A DNA stretch of 64,000 nt from Priestia abyssalis (GCF_002019595.1 NZ_KV917369.1:3612624-3676623); one strand, 5' to 3'. Shown: positions 24,844 to 34,726, numbered from the stretch's first letter. Notes: generated from the letters alone by a model not told the origin. Program-made: numbers and translations.

Positions 24844-26475
24844 ATGCGATTAAATGAATTATTGGATCTTCCCGTGTTTAAAGGAACTACCTTGCTCGCA
24901 GGGGAACAAGGTGTTGAGCGTGAAGTGAATACAGTGAATATGATGGATGCTCCTGACATCATTCATTTTTTAAAGCGAGATGAATTGCTCATAACAACAG
25001 CTTTTCATTTCAAGGATGACCTCGATTCATTATTGCAGCTCATTAAAGAAATGGAGAAACAAGGCTGTTCAGGATTAGGAATTAAAACAAAACGGTTTTT
25101 ACAAGTAATGCCTGAAGCAGCTATATCGCTCGCAAACGAACTTAACTTTCCACTCTTGGAACTCCCTGCCCACACTTCATTGGGCGACCTTGTCAATAAG
25201 TCGCTAAGTTACATTCTTGATATACGTACGAATGAGCTGCATAATGCGATGCAAGCACATCAACAATTCACCAATCAGATTATGAGCGGAAAAGGGATAC
25301 ATAAAATTCTTGAAAGTCTTTCTTCTCTTGTTCACTTTCCCGTTGTATTGCTGAATCACCATCTGCAACCAGATACAGGATTTTCTCAAAATCCCCCCCT
25401 TTTCGAAAGCTTGGAAGCTCTAATCGCAAGCGGACATCACTTTCATTTTCCAGGAACAACAATGTCTGCATTATCATTATTAAATGAAACCCGAGAGACC
25501 ATTACCCTTTTCCCTATTTACACACACAAACAGTGCAGCTACCTGTGTATATTCGGATTTATACCTTTATCAGACCGTTCAACCATTTTAACCATTAAAC
25601 AAGCATCGAATGTCATTGCGTTTGAACTGATGAAAGAAAATGCATTAAACCAAAATGCAAGGCGTATTCAAAATGAGTTTTTTACTAACTTTATTAATGG
25701 TACATTTACTACCGCCGAAGAAGTAATCAGCCGCGGCAAAGAGTTCGGGTTATTAAACGAGCAACGATATGTTTGTGCAGTTGGCAAAATAGATGATCAA
25801 GACAAAAACATTTCGTTTGTACAATACCAGTCAGAGCAGGAAGTGATTTGCGATACCATCGAGTCAGAACTGCGGCGTTTTCACCAAACAGTCCATTTTT
25901 TCGCAATGGATCATTCTTACATTTTACTAATGCCGCTGAAAGAAGGATGGAAAGAAAATGACGAATCGTTCGTTTCATTTTTAAGAAAACTACAAACGAA
26001 GATTTCAACATACTTCAAAAAGGATCTTTCATTTGGCATTAGCAATTATGCACAGCAACTGATTCATGTTCCTGTGTCGTATAAGGAAGCAACAGACACT
26101 CTATATTATGGAAATTTATCAGGAAAAAAAGGATTTGTTGAATTTTACCAACCAAAAGAAGTGCCAGAGATTTTGCGGATGATTCCTTATGATCAATTGA
26201 AAAAGTTTTATACAGATACTTTTCAGGCTTTTGCCAATCAACCAAAAAAAGATCATCAAGTATTGCTCCATACTTTGTCCGTTTACTTAGAAACACATTG
26301 TCAGCTGTCTGAAACAGCAAATCGTTTATATGTACATCGCAATACGGTGATCTACCGTTTAGAAAAATGCCAGGAGATTATTGGCAGAAGTTTAAAAGAA
26401 CCAGACGAGACACTGCGATTGCGTCTCGCTTTTCGAATTAAAGCTTTACTTCAAGGAAACAGCCAGCTCACTTAA
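24844..26475 (+). CDS. pucR: PucR-family transcriptional regulator
   Basis: 543 residues. The N-terminal purine-catabolism domain (about 1-125) starts MRLNELLDLPVFKGTTLLAG and includes NMMDAPDIIHFLKRDELLIT; a middle GGDEF-like region follows; the C-terminal helix-turn-helix of the PucR/CdaR type reads CQLSETANRLYVHRNTVIYR (about 492-511). Ribosome site GAAAGGGG before the ATG. In B. subtilis PucR activates purine catabolic genes in response to allantoin-type ligands. Its location between pucF (divergent) and pucI supports local control. Confidence 0.9.
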   Translation: MRLNELLDLPVFKGTTLLAGEQGVEREVNTVNMMDAPDIIHFLKRDELLITTAFHFKDDLDSLLQLIKEMEKQGCSGLGIKTKRFLQVMPEAAISLANELNFPLLELPAHTSLGDLVNKSLSYILDIRTNELHNAMQAHQQFTNQIMSGKGIHKILESLSSLVHFPVVLLNHHLQPDTGFSQNPPLFESLEALIASGHHFHFPGTTMSALSLLNETRETITLFPIYTHKQCSYLCIFGFIPLSDRSTILTIKQASNVIAFELMKENALNQNARRIQNEFFTNFINGTFTTAEEVISRGKEFGLLNEQRYVCAVGKIDDQDKNISFVQYQSEQEVICDTIESELRRFHQTVHFFAMDHSYILLMPLKEGWKENDESFVSFLRKLQTKISTYFKKDLSFGISNYAQQLIHVPVSYKEATDTLYYGNLSGKKGFVEFYQPKEVPEILRMIPYDQLKKFYTDTFQAFANQPKKDHQVLLHTLSVYLETHCQLSETANRLYVHRNTVIYRLEKCQEIIGRSLKEPDETLRLRLAFRIKALLQGNSQLT

Positions 26476-26496
26476 AAATAAAGAGATTTGAACAAA

Positions 26497-26538
26497 GAAA
26501 AGCCAAGCGCTTCCACGAGGAGTGTTTGGCTTTTTCCT
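26497..26538 (+). terminator. Terminator after pucR
   Basis: AAAAGCCAAGCGCT / AGTGTTTGGCTTTT pair with two mismatches around a 9-base loop and are followed by TCCTTTT. About 20 bp past the pucR stop. Confidence 0.75.
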
Positions 26539-26763
26539 TTTAAAAAATCCAAGTATGCAGATTTTGATGTAATAGTAAAAATAAATTCCGCTATTCCCCT
26601 CTTTTCGAATCAACCTATACACACCTTGGTTGTACGCCCCCTTAGATATCATCAACATTTTTAGACAAAAAGCACAAATAAATATCGAAAAATTCACACT
26701 TCTTCTAATGACTCCTCTAAAAAAATCGTATAAAATTTACACATGTTAGTTTTATTGACACCG

Positions 26764-26782
26764 GATGTCAAATTTAATGACA
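26764..26782 (+). promoter_or_regulatory. TTTAATGACA motif upstream of pucI
   Basis: GATGTCAAATTTAATGACA: here the decamer forms an inverted repeat, TGTCA-AATTTAA-TGACA, about 115 bp before pucI. The rest of the 420-bp gap (26540-26760) shows no credible gene; a minus-strand frame there lacks a ribosome site. Confidence 0.4.
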
Positions 26783-26897
26783 GATAATCTAGTTAAAATG
26801 AAATTTTTTCTATTCAATATTCATAGTATTTTTGCTGCAGTTGACAACTATCTTTCAGCTTTACGGTAAACAATGAGAAAAAGGAGTGGAATATACA

Positions 26898-28295
26898 ATG
26901 TCTACAAATCTAGCAAGGCAAGCTATAGACGAGACGCTGATCCATCATACTGCGGGTGTAGATGAATCATTAAAGCCAAAGTCCAAAGAGGATAGAACAG
27001 TAGGTCCGATATCCTATATGTTTATGTGGATTGGAGACGGTGTTAATTTAGGCAATATGACGCTTGGGGCCAGCCTGGTTGTAGCGGGAACTGCAACATT
27101 AAACATCTTTCAAACATTTGTCGCAGCCGCTTTAGCAATTGGTATCATTTCAGCTTTTTTTGCTTTAAATGACAGACTTGGATACAGAACAGGGGTACCA
27201 TATGTGGTACAGCTCAGAATGTCTTTCGGGATGAAAGGCTCCATCATATCCTCACTTTTGCGCGGTATCCCAGCTGTTATTTGGTATGGTTTTCAAAGCT
27301 GGATAGGGGCTACTGCCTTAAATGAAATTGTGAAGGTGATTATGGGGGGATCCTTTGATAACATAGTCATTTGTTTTGTAGTGATCCAGTTGGTGCAAAT
27401 TATACTTTCGCTGTACGGCTTCCATGCGATTAAATGGGTGGAGATACTCGCATCCATTGTAATTATGCTGGCACTTGTCTATGTATTTGGCATTCTTCTA
27501 ACGTCCTATAGAGAGGTTATTGCAGAAAAATGGGTTCATGCAGAAGGCTCATGGGGCTTGCCGTTCTTTGCGTTCGTCATGGTGTTTTTAGGAAATTATG
27601 CGGCGATCTTTTTAAGTGCAGCGGACTATTCAAGAGAGCTCAAACCTGGCATCAGCGATGCAAAACGCGGTTTTTTATACTTTTCTCCTATTTTGATAGC
27701 GTACGGCTTTGTTCTTACGATCGGTGCCATGCTTGCTTCTACAACCGGGATCTCTAATCCTGTAAAGGCGTTTGCAGTAGTAGTAGATAATCCTTACATT
27801 ACAGTAGGCGTATCGGCATTTATTGTGATAGGTGCGGTTGCAGTAAACATGGTTGCCAACATCATTCCACCGACCTATGTGATTACATTGCTGACAAAAA
27901 TGAAATATAAAACGGCTGTTACGATAACCGGGCTGCTTGCTCTCTGCTCATTTCCTTGGGTGCTTGTACAGGATTCTTCAGCAAAAGGTCTTAATATGTT
28001 CATTCTTATCTATTCTGCCTTTTTAGGTCCAATCGTTTCTATTCTATTGGTTGAATATTACATATTAAGAAAGCAAAAAGTACATGTTGCAGATTTGTAC
28101 AATGAAGACGGCCCATTTGCCGGGTTTAATCCATGCGCGATCATTGCCATGCTGATCGGTGCCGGCGCCGCCTTTATAAAAGTGGAACTGGGATGGATTA
28201 TAGGCGTTTTTGTGGCAGGTATTGCCTATATTCTTCTAACGAAGTTTGCATTTAAAGATTCAAACTTTAAAAAGGGTACGATATTTGAGAAATAA
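26898..28295 (+). CDS. pucI: Allantoin permease (NCS1 family)
   Basis: 465 residues from the ATG at 26898-26900, about 11 bases after AAGGAG; a GTG at 26886 overlaps the ribosome site and is unlikely. NCS1 transporter with 12 membrane segments: GPISYMFMWIGDGVNLGNMT (first helix), SFGMKGSIISSLLRGIPAVI with the conserved WYGFQSW after it, and GNYAAIFLSAADYSREL in helix 6. The arrangement matches PucI, which imports allantoin across the membrane. It shares the putative regulator site with pucF/pucR. Confidence 0.9.
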   Translation: MSTNLARQAIDETLIHHTAGVDESLKPKSKEDRTVGPISYMFMWIGDGVNLGNMTLGASLVVAGTATLNIFQTFVAAALAIGIISAFFALNDRLGYRTGVPYVVQLRMSFGMKGSIISSLLRGIPAVIWYGFQSWIGATALNEIVKVIMGGSFDNIVICFVVIQLVQIILSLYGFHAIKWVEILASIVIMLALVYVFGILLTSYREVIAEKWVHAEGSWGLPFFAFVMVFLGNYAAIFLSAADYSRELKPGISDAKRGFLYFSPILIAYGFVLTIGAMLASTTGISNPVKAFAVVVDNPYITVGVSAFIVIGAVAVNMVANIIPPTYVITLLTKMKYKTAVTITGLLALCSFPWVLVQDSSAKGLNMFILIYSAFLGPIVSILLVEYYILRKQKVHVADLYNEDGPFAGFNPCAIIAMLIGAGAAFIKVELGWIIGVFVAGIAYILLTKFAFKDSNFKKGTIFEK

Positions 28296-28312
28296 TTGTA
28301 AATTTATAAGGT

Positions 28313-28347
28313 AAAAAAAGGAGTGGATGGTTTTTATCATCCACTTC
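28313..28347 (-). terminator. Terminator shared by fbp and pucI
   Basis: AGTGGATG / CATCCACT stem with an 8-base loop. Read on the minus strand it is followed by CCTTTTTTT, a proper fbp terminator, though about 160 bp past the fbp stop; pucI ends about 20 bp on the other side. Confidence 0.65.
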
Positions 28348-28508
28348 AAAAGATTCCCTCCACTGAAAAATACCGCAATAGTGAGCTTGTTAATTGTGCA
28401 AAGTTTTAGGTTCCATCCTTAAGTTCTCTATTAATGAAGGAAAAACCTCATTTACTTATGATACGCTTCAGTTCAATTGATTTAAATCACCAGACCCAAA
28501 AGTTCCCC

Positions 28509-30443
28509 TTAATTCACATATCGATATTCCCTCAGACTATTTAAAATAGAGATTTCCTGCAATAATTCCTCACCAACATTCGTTTCTCTAACCTTTTTTC
28601 TCTCTAGTTCTTTATCCACCAATCTTTTTACTGATAAAACATCTGTTCCGTTACATAGAACATCTTCTTTTGAATTAAAATGTTTATGGGCGACCAGCTG
28701 CATGCCGTAGGAATTATACAGTAAAGTGTATCCAGCTATACCTGTTGTGGATTGATAAGCTTTAGAAAAACCTCCATCGATGACAATCATCTTCCCATTT
28801 GCCTTAACTGGATTTTCTCCATCAATTTCTTTAACAGGTGTATGACCATTTATAATATGACCTTGATCAGGATTAAGATCAAATTCAGCTAGGATTTTGC
28901 GGCAAATTTCCTCATTTTCACGTAAATGGTAGTATGGGTTCTTTCTCTCTTTATGGATTTCCTTATCCTTAATAAAGTACCTCTCAAAGGTTGTCATTGC
29001 TCTTTTCCCAAAGAGTGATGAATATTCTCCTGTCCATAAATACCACGCCATATCTGTGGCAAGATCATCTGTCTCTTCTGGATGTGTAAAAGCATGTCGT
29101 AAATAATGTTCAAAAATATCAAGCAGATCACGACCTGCATAAGTTTTATTTTCAATGACCATCTTTTCCATATTTCCTTCTTCATCTAAAGGAATACAGC
29201 CATGTATTAATAGGTTCCCGTTATATTTCAAATAAAGACTGCCTTTTTTCATCAGAAAATTCATATGTCTGGCAAGCTTTTCCGAGTGCTGAACCGAAAA
29301 TAACAGCTTGTCTATAACTTGTTTTTCTTCCTCTAGCAATTGATCGGGCTGCTCAGGATTTACCGTTGCGAAGCAGCTATTTTCTAGTGGGTACGTTTTC
29401 CCATGTATGGTTATTTCGTTCTTGTCATAATCAATTTTCTCAAGCAAAAGTCTTTCTGACATATTAAAGTTCGGTCGTCTTTTTATAATAGGGCTTTCAA
29501 GCTTGAACTGAATCATCGCAATCGCTTGATGAATTTTTGTAATTTGCAGTTGTTCTTCCTTAGAAATTTTATCATCTGATTGGATTTTCGGCCTAAAGGC
29601 TGGGTTGTCTCCATAGTATTTCTCCGCTAAATTAAGAAGTGGTCTAAGATTGATGCCATACACATCTTCAATAATATCCAAATTATTATAGCGGGCACAG
29701 ATCCGAATAATATTTGCGAGACAAACCTTCGAACCTGCAAAAGCACCTATCCATAGGACATCATGATTTCCCCACTGAATATCGACAGAATGATAATTGA
29801 TAAGAGCTTCTATAATTTTATCAGGCTCGGGACCGCGATCATAAATATCCCCCACGACATGTAAATGGTCAACAACCAATCTCTGAGTCGTATAGGCGAG
29901 ACCTATAATGAGCTTATCAGCTTGTCCGAGGGAAATAATTTGCTGAACAATTTTTGAATAATAAGGTTCCTTAAAATTCGTGAATTCATCCGTTTTGTAC
30001 AGCAGCTCCTCAATAATATAAACAAACTGACTAGGCAATGCTTTCCGTAATTTCGAACGTGTATATTTGGAAGAGGCATAAGAAATCAGCTTAATCATAC
30101 GCTCAATGATTACTGTGTACCATTGGTGTAATTCTTTTTCATTGTCAAAATTATTTTTAATTAACTGAAGTTTTTCCTCAGGATAATAAACTAATGTTGC
30201 AAATTCTTTAATTTCTTTTTCAGTTAATACCTTATTATAGATGTCTTCAATTTTCTCTCTTACCTTCCCCGATCCATTTCTCAATACATGTTGAAAGGCT
30301 TGATACTCCCCATGTAAATCACTGACAAAATGCTCTGTCCCCTTAGGCAGATTAAGGATCGCTTCAAGATTAATAATTTCCGTTACCACTTTTTCTTCAC
30401 TATTATATTTTTGGGCCAGTAAATCTAGATATTTTGCATTCAA
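28509..30443 (-). CDS. fbp: Fructose-1,6-bisphosphatase, class III
   Basis: 644 residues, a size specific to the Firmicute class III enzyme. Calcineurin-like metallophosphatase motifs: [11 protein letters not shown] near residue 42, [15 protein letters not shown] near 217, [11 protein letters not shown] near 245, and INGHTPVKE with another metal histidine near 555. It removes the C1 phosphate in gluconeogenesis, fitting a region devoted to growth on purines and aromatics. Ribosome site AAAGGGG before the ATG. It has no evident role in the purine genes around it. Confidence 0.93.
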   Translation of the reverse strand: MNAKYLDLLAQKYNSEEKVVTEIINLEAILNLPKGTEHFVSDLHGEYQAFQHVLRNGSGKVREKIEDIYNKVLTEKEIKEFATLVYYPEEKLQLIKNNFDNEKELHQWYTVIIERMIKLISYASSKYTRSKLRKALPSQFVYIIEELLYKTDEFTNFKEPYYSKIVQQIISLGQADKLIIGLAYTTQRLVVDHLHVVGDIYDRGPEPDKIIEALINYHSVDIQWGNHDVLWIGAFAGSKVCLANIIRICARYNNLDIIEDVYGINLRPLLNLAEKYYGDNPAFRPKIQSDDKISKEEQLQITKIHQAIAMIQFKLESPIIKRRPNFNMSERLLLEKIDYDKNEITIHGKTYPLENSCFATVNPEQPDQLLEEEKQVIDKLLFSVQHSEKLARHMNFLMKKGSLYLKYNGNLLIHGCIPLDEEGNMEKMVIENKTYAGRDLLDIFEHYLRHAFTHPEETDDLATDMAWYLWTGEYSSLFGKRAMTTFERYFIKDKEIHKERKNPYYHLRENEEICRKILAEFDLNPDQGHIINGHTPVKEIDGENPVKANGKMIVIDGGFSKAYQSTTGIAGYTLLYNSYGMQLVAHKHFNSKEDVLCNGTDVLSVKRLVDKELERKKVRETNVGEELLQEISILNSLREYRYVN

Positions 30444-30731
30444 ACGATGTATCCCCTTTCAAAATTCGCTGCTCATTCTCCCTACAATAATTTAATACTA
30501 ACATGATAAGAGAAAAATTAAATAGGAGTAATAAAAGTAATTAATAATGATGTTAATATTATTGTCTTTGTTTTCCATAGAGAGAAAGTTGTTTAAGCTT
30601 GGGGACACAAATAATCAAACTATTCCCAACCACCTCCTGCAAAATCCAACACACTAAAAATTAAGCCTGTTATATCCGCAGTCTCAAATTCAATTCGATT
30701 GTCCTCCCTAATTATGCATATTTTTTAATAT
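30444..30731. other. Intergenic, no gene supported
   Basis: Contains the fbp promoter region and AT-rich sequence. A minus-strand stub near 30550-30625 (GGAGGTGG ribosome-like site, then about 19 codons from a TTG ending KLKQLSLYGKQRQ) is too short to call. Confidence 0.4.
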
Positions 30732-30773
30732 ACAAATAAGCAGGCCAGAAATTAAGTGGGCCTGCTTATTTGT
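30732..30773 (-). terminator. Terminator after FAD oxidoreductase gene
   Basis: A perfect 15-bp stem, ACAAATAAGCAGGCC / GGCCTGCTTATTTGT, with a 12-base loop, about 85 bp past the gene's stop. Confidence 0.8.
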
Positions 30774-30857
30774 TCTAATATTCAGAAATCAAATTCCCTA
30801 TACCGTTCCGTGTAAAATTCGTGATGACTCCTCTATCTTCCAACACTCGTATGCGGA

Positions 30858-32288
30858 TTAAGCTTCAACAGTCCTCTTCTTCGTCCATTCACCAACGAAT
30901 TCAACTTCATTATAAGAAAAATAGTTTTTTAGAATCTCTTCGCGATCATCAAGGAAAAGTTGGTCTGCTACCGCTGACACGAGCTTAGGTACACCAAATC
31001 TCATACCTGAGAGTGCAGAGGCCGAAATACCGCAGCTGATTAAAGCAGAATAATTAAAAGCAAAAAGTCCATGCAGACGCTTTTTGGCCTTTTCATCTCG
31101 GCTTGTGAAAGCAAAGCCGGGGCTGAGGTAAGGGTGGGCATCGAGCATATCGTTAGCTATCTCCGTTGGTGCTTTATAACGATCGCTCCAGCGAGCAATA
31201 TGGCTTTCGACAAGCTTCAACTCAGGACGCAAAGCCGGATCGGTCACAAGGCCGGTGCTGATAATCAGGAAATCAAACGTAAATGTCCCTTGCGGCGTAG
31301 TGACTACCGCACCCTCACCTTTTGCTTCCACATCGAGCCACGGCGCGCCAAAGTGCAGATTGAAACCGGGCCATGATGCTGCGCGTTCGAAGGTATCATT
31401 AGTCGGCGGCTGATTGAGTTTAAAGAAATGAGCGATAGCCGCATATTTATCAGCGTCAGATAAGCTATGGAAACGCTCGATCATGCCGGAACCCTCCATC
31501 TGGCGGATTGGGTTAATACGCGGCATCTCTTTGCGGCGGACAAATACATGTGCCTCGGCGACCCCTTCTGATAGTGCGAAATTGGCATTATCAAAGGCAG
31601 AAGCTCCGCCGCCCAAAACCGCTACCTTTTTACCTTTAAGTGCCGCAAAATTAATCACTTCAGAAGTATGGGCATAGAGATGACGAGGTAATTTTTCGGA
31701 AATCATAGGCGGCACATGCCATTCGCCGCCGCCCTGAATGCCAGTAGCAAGAATAACCTTGCGCGCCAGTAATGCACTCGAAGGCGCTCCCACTCCTTCG
31801 ATATGCAATCGATGAACCCTTTCTTCCAATGGCTCAATAAGCTTTAGCTTTACCTCATTGATAACAGGAAGATTAAGAACTTTCCGATACCAGCGCAGAT
31901 AATTCATCCAGTCGCCTCTTGGAATCTTCACGACCTCTTCCCAGCCTTCCGGCCCGAACTGCGTTTCCCACCATGAGCGGAAGGTTAAAGAAGGAACTCC
32001 AAGGTCGACGGAAGTCAAATATTTGGGCGTTCTTAGCGTCACCATGCGGGCATAGGTTTCCCACGGCCCTTCTAATCCTTCCTTGTTTTCGTCGATAACA
32101 AGGATATTGGATACCCGCTCACGCAAAAGACCGAAGGCTGCGCCTAAACCGCTTTGACCACCGCCAATGATGATAACGTCGTAAACATGCCCTTCAGGGT
32201 GGCGGGTCGGACGCACCCAGTCCGCTCCGCCGAATCCAAGATAAGAAAGATCGCGTTTTACTTGTTTATTTAAAGCTTCTAAGCTCAT
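30858..32288 (-). CDS. FAD/NAD(P)-dependent monooxygenase-like protein; candidate urate hydroxylase
   Basis: 476 residues. Two dinucleotide folds: VIIIGGGQSGLGAAFGLL (38-55, FAD) and KVAVLGGGASAFDNANFALS (221-240, NADPH), with ATGIQGG (181-187) and the late ISTGLV block, as in flavin-containing monooxygenases related to CzcO. It is not the class A fold of the Klebsiella urate hydroxylase HpxO. The gene is 65 bp from the HIU hydrolase gene, and together with the OHCU decarboxylase and urate-type permease it forms a four-gene run in which only the urate-oxidising step is missing. I infer it replaces uricase. It also appears richer in G+C than its neighbours, which suggests acquisition from another lineage. 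Confidence 0.8.
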   Translation of the reverse strand: MSLEALNKQVKRDLSYLGFGGADWVRPTRHPEGHVYDVIIIGGGQSGLGAAFGLLRERVSNILVIDENKEGLEGPWETYARMVTLRTPKYLTSVDLGVPSLTFRSWWETQFGPEGWEEVVKIPRGDWMNYLRWYRKVLNLPVINEVKLKLIEPLEERVHRLHIEGVGAPSSALLARKVILATGIQGGGEWHVPPMISEKLPRHLYAHTSEVINFAALKGKKVAVLGGGASAFDNANFALSEGVAEAHVFVRRKEMPRINPIRQMEGSGMIERFHSLSDADKYAAIAHFFKLNQPPTNDTFERAASWPGFNLHFGAPWLDVEAKGEGAVVTTPQGTFTFDFLIISTGLVTDPALRPELKLVESHIARWSDRYKAPTEIANDMLDAHPYLSPGFAFTSRDEKAKKRLHGLFAFNYSALISCGISASALSGMRFGVPKLVSAVADQLFLDDREEILKNYFSYNEVEFVGEWTKKRTVEA

Positions 32289-32352
32289 GATTTTTCATTC
32301 CTCTCAATCTATTATTTATTATCAGTTACCAGCTGAACCATTCATTAGAGTT

Positions 32353-32706
32353 TTAACTTCCCCGATAGACCTGATAGCCCCATGGTGAAATGAGCAGCGG
32401 CACATGATAGTGTGATGACGAATTATCAATACCGATTCGCACGGATACCTTGTCAAGAAAAGCGGGATCCGACAGCTGTATCCCCTTTTTTCTAAAATAA
32501 TCCCCAATATAAAACAGCAGTTCATACTCTCCTGACTGCATGTCATGGAAATCAAGAACGGGAGAATCTAACCGTCCATCCGAATTAGTTGATGCAGTGT
32601 TTAACAAATGTCTTGTTGATCCTTCCCAACGATAGAGCTCAATGTTTACTTCTGAAGCAGGGCGGCCATGCGTTAAGTCCAATATATGTGTAGTAAGTCC
32701 TTTCAT
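32353..32706 (-). CDS. pucM: 5-hydroxyisourate hydrolase
   Basis: 117 residues, the transthyretin-related fold. Signature parts: LTTHILDLTHGRPA at residues 4-17 with the active-site His7, YHVPLLISPWGYQVYRGS (100-117) with His101 and the diagnostic C-terminal tetrapeptide YRGS. It hydrolyses 5-hydroxyisourate, the product of urate oxidation, to OHCU. It lies 16 bp after the OHCU decarboxylase gene and upstream of the FAD oxidoreductase. Confidence 0.95.
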   Translation of the reverse strand: MKGLTTHILDLTHGRPASEVNIELYRWEGSTRHLLNTASTNSDGRLDSPVLDFHDMQSGEYELLFYIGDYFRKKGIQLSDPAFLDKVSVRIGIDNSSSHYHVPLLISPWGYQVYRGS

Positions 32707-32722
32707 CTAATCAACATCCTTT

Positions 32723-33217
32723 TTATATAATTTGATCTTCTATTCTAAATCGAACAATTTGATAGATTTCTGATAAGGCCTGGTTAAACTCTTGTTCTTT
32801 TGAGTTTTTTAATCGTTCATTCATTGCTTGAAGGATTTCATCTTTGTTTTTTCCGCGAACAGCTAAAATAAAGGGAAATCCAAATCGTTGAACATACTCT
32901 TTATTCATTTCAAGCAAAAGCTCATATTCTGCTTCTGAGAGCTGATTTAATCCTGCACCCTTTTGTTCACTCACGGAAAATGAAGTCATTGGTTTTCGTG
33001 TCCCTAAATGAGGATGGGCCTGAATTAAGTTCAGCTTTTCTTCCTCACTCGCTGCTTGGACAACAGCGACCATCTTTTCATAAAGGGCTTCACGGGAAAC
33101 AAAAGGACGAAACTCCCCTGCCCTTTGGATGACCCAGGGAGAGTGTTCAAATATGTCTTTTAATGTTTCTACAAACTCAGATAACGAAATTTCATTTAAA
33201 GTATTTACAGTAACCAT
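32723..33217 (-). CDS. 2-oxo-4-hydroxy-4-carboxy-5-ureidoimidazoline decarboxylase
   Basis: 164 residues from the ATG at 33215-33217 (AAAGGAG, 9-base spacing); a longer reading would run into the permease gene. Features: HSPWVIQRAGEFRPF near 25-39, the catalytic histidine in AHPHLGTRK (around 67-75) and RFGFPFILAVRGKN near 119-132. In B. subtilis this domain is fused to uricase in PucL; here it stands alone and no uricase domain follows. It yields S-allantoin. Confidence 0.93.
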   Translation of the reverse strand: MVTVNTLNEISLSEFVETLKDIFEHSPWVIQRAGEFRPFVSREALYEKMVAVVQAASEEEKLNLIQAHPHLGTRKPMTSFSVSEQKGAGLNQLSEAEYELLLEMNKEYVQRFGFPFILAVRGKNKDEILQAMNERLKNSKEQEFNQALSEIYQIVRFRIEDQII

Positions 33218-33239
33218 AGATCGTAACTCCTTTATTTTT

Positions 33240-34553
33240 TTATGAAACATGTGCTGCGTCAGCTTCCTCATTCTTTAGGGATGCTGGAGCAGGTGCTAAA
33301 ACTGTCCGGAAGTTAAAAAATAGATTCATAAAGATAGCCGTTAAGCTTCCGGTAATGACTCCATCGCTAACGATGATTTTGATTGCTGAAGGCAATTGAC
33401 TAAATAACTCGGGTACGACGGTGGCTCCCAATCCCAATGAGATCGAGCAAGCTACAATAAGTGCATTATGTTGATTGCTGAAATCGACTGAACCCAGCAT
33501 TTTAATTCCTGAAGACACGACCATACCAAACAATACAACTGTAGCACCGCCAAGCACGGGCGCAGGAATAATGGTAGCAAGAGCCGCAATTTTAGGAACT
33601 AAGCCAAGAAAAACGAGGATACTGCCTGCTGCAACGACAACTTTCGGTGATTTATTTTGAGATAGTTGAACCAGCCCTACATTTTGGGCAAAGGTGTTGT
33701 AGGGAAAAGCATTAAAGATGCCTCCTAAAGTAATAGCCAATCCTTCCGCTCGATATCCCCTAGTGAGATCATCTTGTGTAACAGGACGATCACAAATTTT
33801 TCCTAAGGTAAAAAACACACCGGTCGATTCAACAACAATGACTAACCCTACAATTAACATTGTCAGTATCGGACCGATCTCAAAGGATGGAACACCGAAA
33901 TAGAACGGTTGCGGAATACGGAACCACGAAGCTTCTGCAACCTCATGAAAATGGACTTTCCCCATCATGGCCGCTGCTGCTGTACCCGCAATCATTCCCA
34001 ATAGCACGGAAAGAGAACGGATATACCCCTTAAAGAAACGATTAATAAGGAGAATAACAGCGATGACCCCCATCGATAACATCAAATTATCTAAACTTCC
34101 GAAGTCCGGCTTCCCGGCTCCCCCTGCCATATTTCGAATTCCGGATGGTATTAACGATAGCCCAATGATTGTGACAACAGTTCCCGTGACAACAGGCGGA
34201 AAGAATTTTACGAGTTTCCCAAGATAGCGGGCAAACAAAAAAATGAAGAGTCCTGCTGCGATAATGGATCCGTAAATGGCCGGAATGCCATATTGCGATC
34301 CGATAGCGATCATTGGCGAGAGGGCAACAAACGAAGCACCTAAAACAACGGGCAGCCCAATACCAAAATATTTGTTTTTCCATGCCTGCAGTAAAGTAGC
34401 TATTCCGCAAGTTAATAAATCAATGGCAACTAAGTAAGCCAATTGCTCCGGAGTAAGGTTTAATGCCCTCCCGACAAGCAATGGAACAAGAATCGCTCCC
34501 GCATACATAGCCATAACGTGCTGAAACCCTAACGAAAATACTTTTGAATTCAT
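33240..34553 (-). CDS. NCS2-family urate/xanthine permease (PucJ/PucK-like)
   Basis: 437 residues with about 14 membrane segments. Family features: LGFQHVMAMYAGAILVPLLV (first helix, QH motif), GIGLPVVLGASFVALSPMIA, the substrate-binding glutamate in VVESTGVFFTLGKICDRPV and FPYNTFAQNVGLVQLSQNKS with the NVG-type motif. The context points to urate as substrate. Hydrophilic tail EEADAAH. Followed 22 bp later by the OHCU decarboxylase gene. Confidence 0.9.
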   Translation of the reverse strand: MNSKVFSLGFQHVMAMYAGAILVPLLVGRALNLTPEQLAYLVAIDLLTCGIATLLQAWKNKYFGIGLPVVLGASFVALSPMIAIGSQYGIPAIYGSIIAAGLFIFLFARYLGKLVKFFPPVVTGTVVTIIGLSLIPSGIRNMAGGAGKPDFGSLDNLMLSMGVIAVILLINRFFKGYIRSLSVLLGMIAGTAAAAMMGKVHFHEVAEASWFRIPQPFYFGVPSFEIGPILTMLIVGLVIVVESTGVFFTLGKICDRPVTQDDLTRGYRAEGLAITLGGIFNAFPYNTFAQNVGLVQLSQNKSPKVVVAAGSILVFLGLVPKIAALATIIPAPVLGGATVVLFGMVVSSGIKMLGSVDFSNQHNALIVACSISLGLGATVVPELFSQLPSAIKIIVSDGVITGSLTAIFMNLFFNFRTVLAPAPASLKNEEADAAHVS

Positions 34554-34580
34554 CTCTACTCCCCCTTAATTTGCTGTATA

Positions 34581-34627
34581 AAAAAAGCCGCAGAAATAGA
34601 AGGGGTTCCCTCCTATATCTACGGCTC
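34581..34627 (-). terminator. Leader hairpin with T-run before urate permease (attenuator or upstream terminator)
   Basis: On the minus strand GCCGTAGATATAGGAGGG pairs with CCTTCTATTTCTGCGGC around AACC, followed by TTTTTTTAT. It ends about 27 bp before the permease start. It may just close the DUF2294 gene 100 bp upstream, but a factor-independent terminator so near a start codon could also act as an attenuator. Confidence 0.7.
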
Positions 34628-34726
34628 CTAAATGACGTATGACGAAATTTAAGCTCCTGGATAGTTAAAACAAGTTTGTGAAGAAAAGATGATAAATCAA
34701 CATTTCTCCAACAATCATCATATCAA

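Noticed and set aside
26446..26697. 83-codon minus-strand frame after pucR
   Set aside because: Overlaps the pucR 3' end and its terminator, lacks a ribosome site, and has low-complexity translation.
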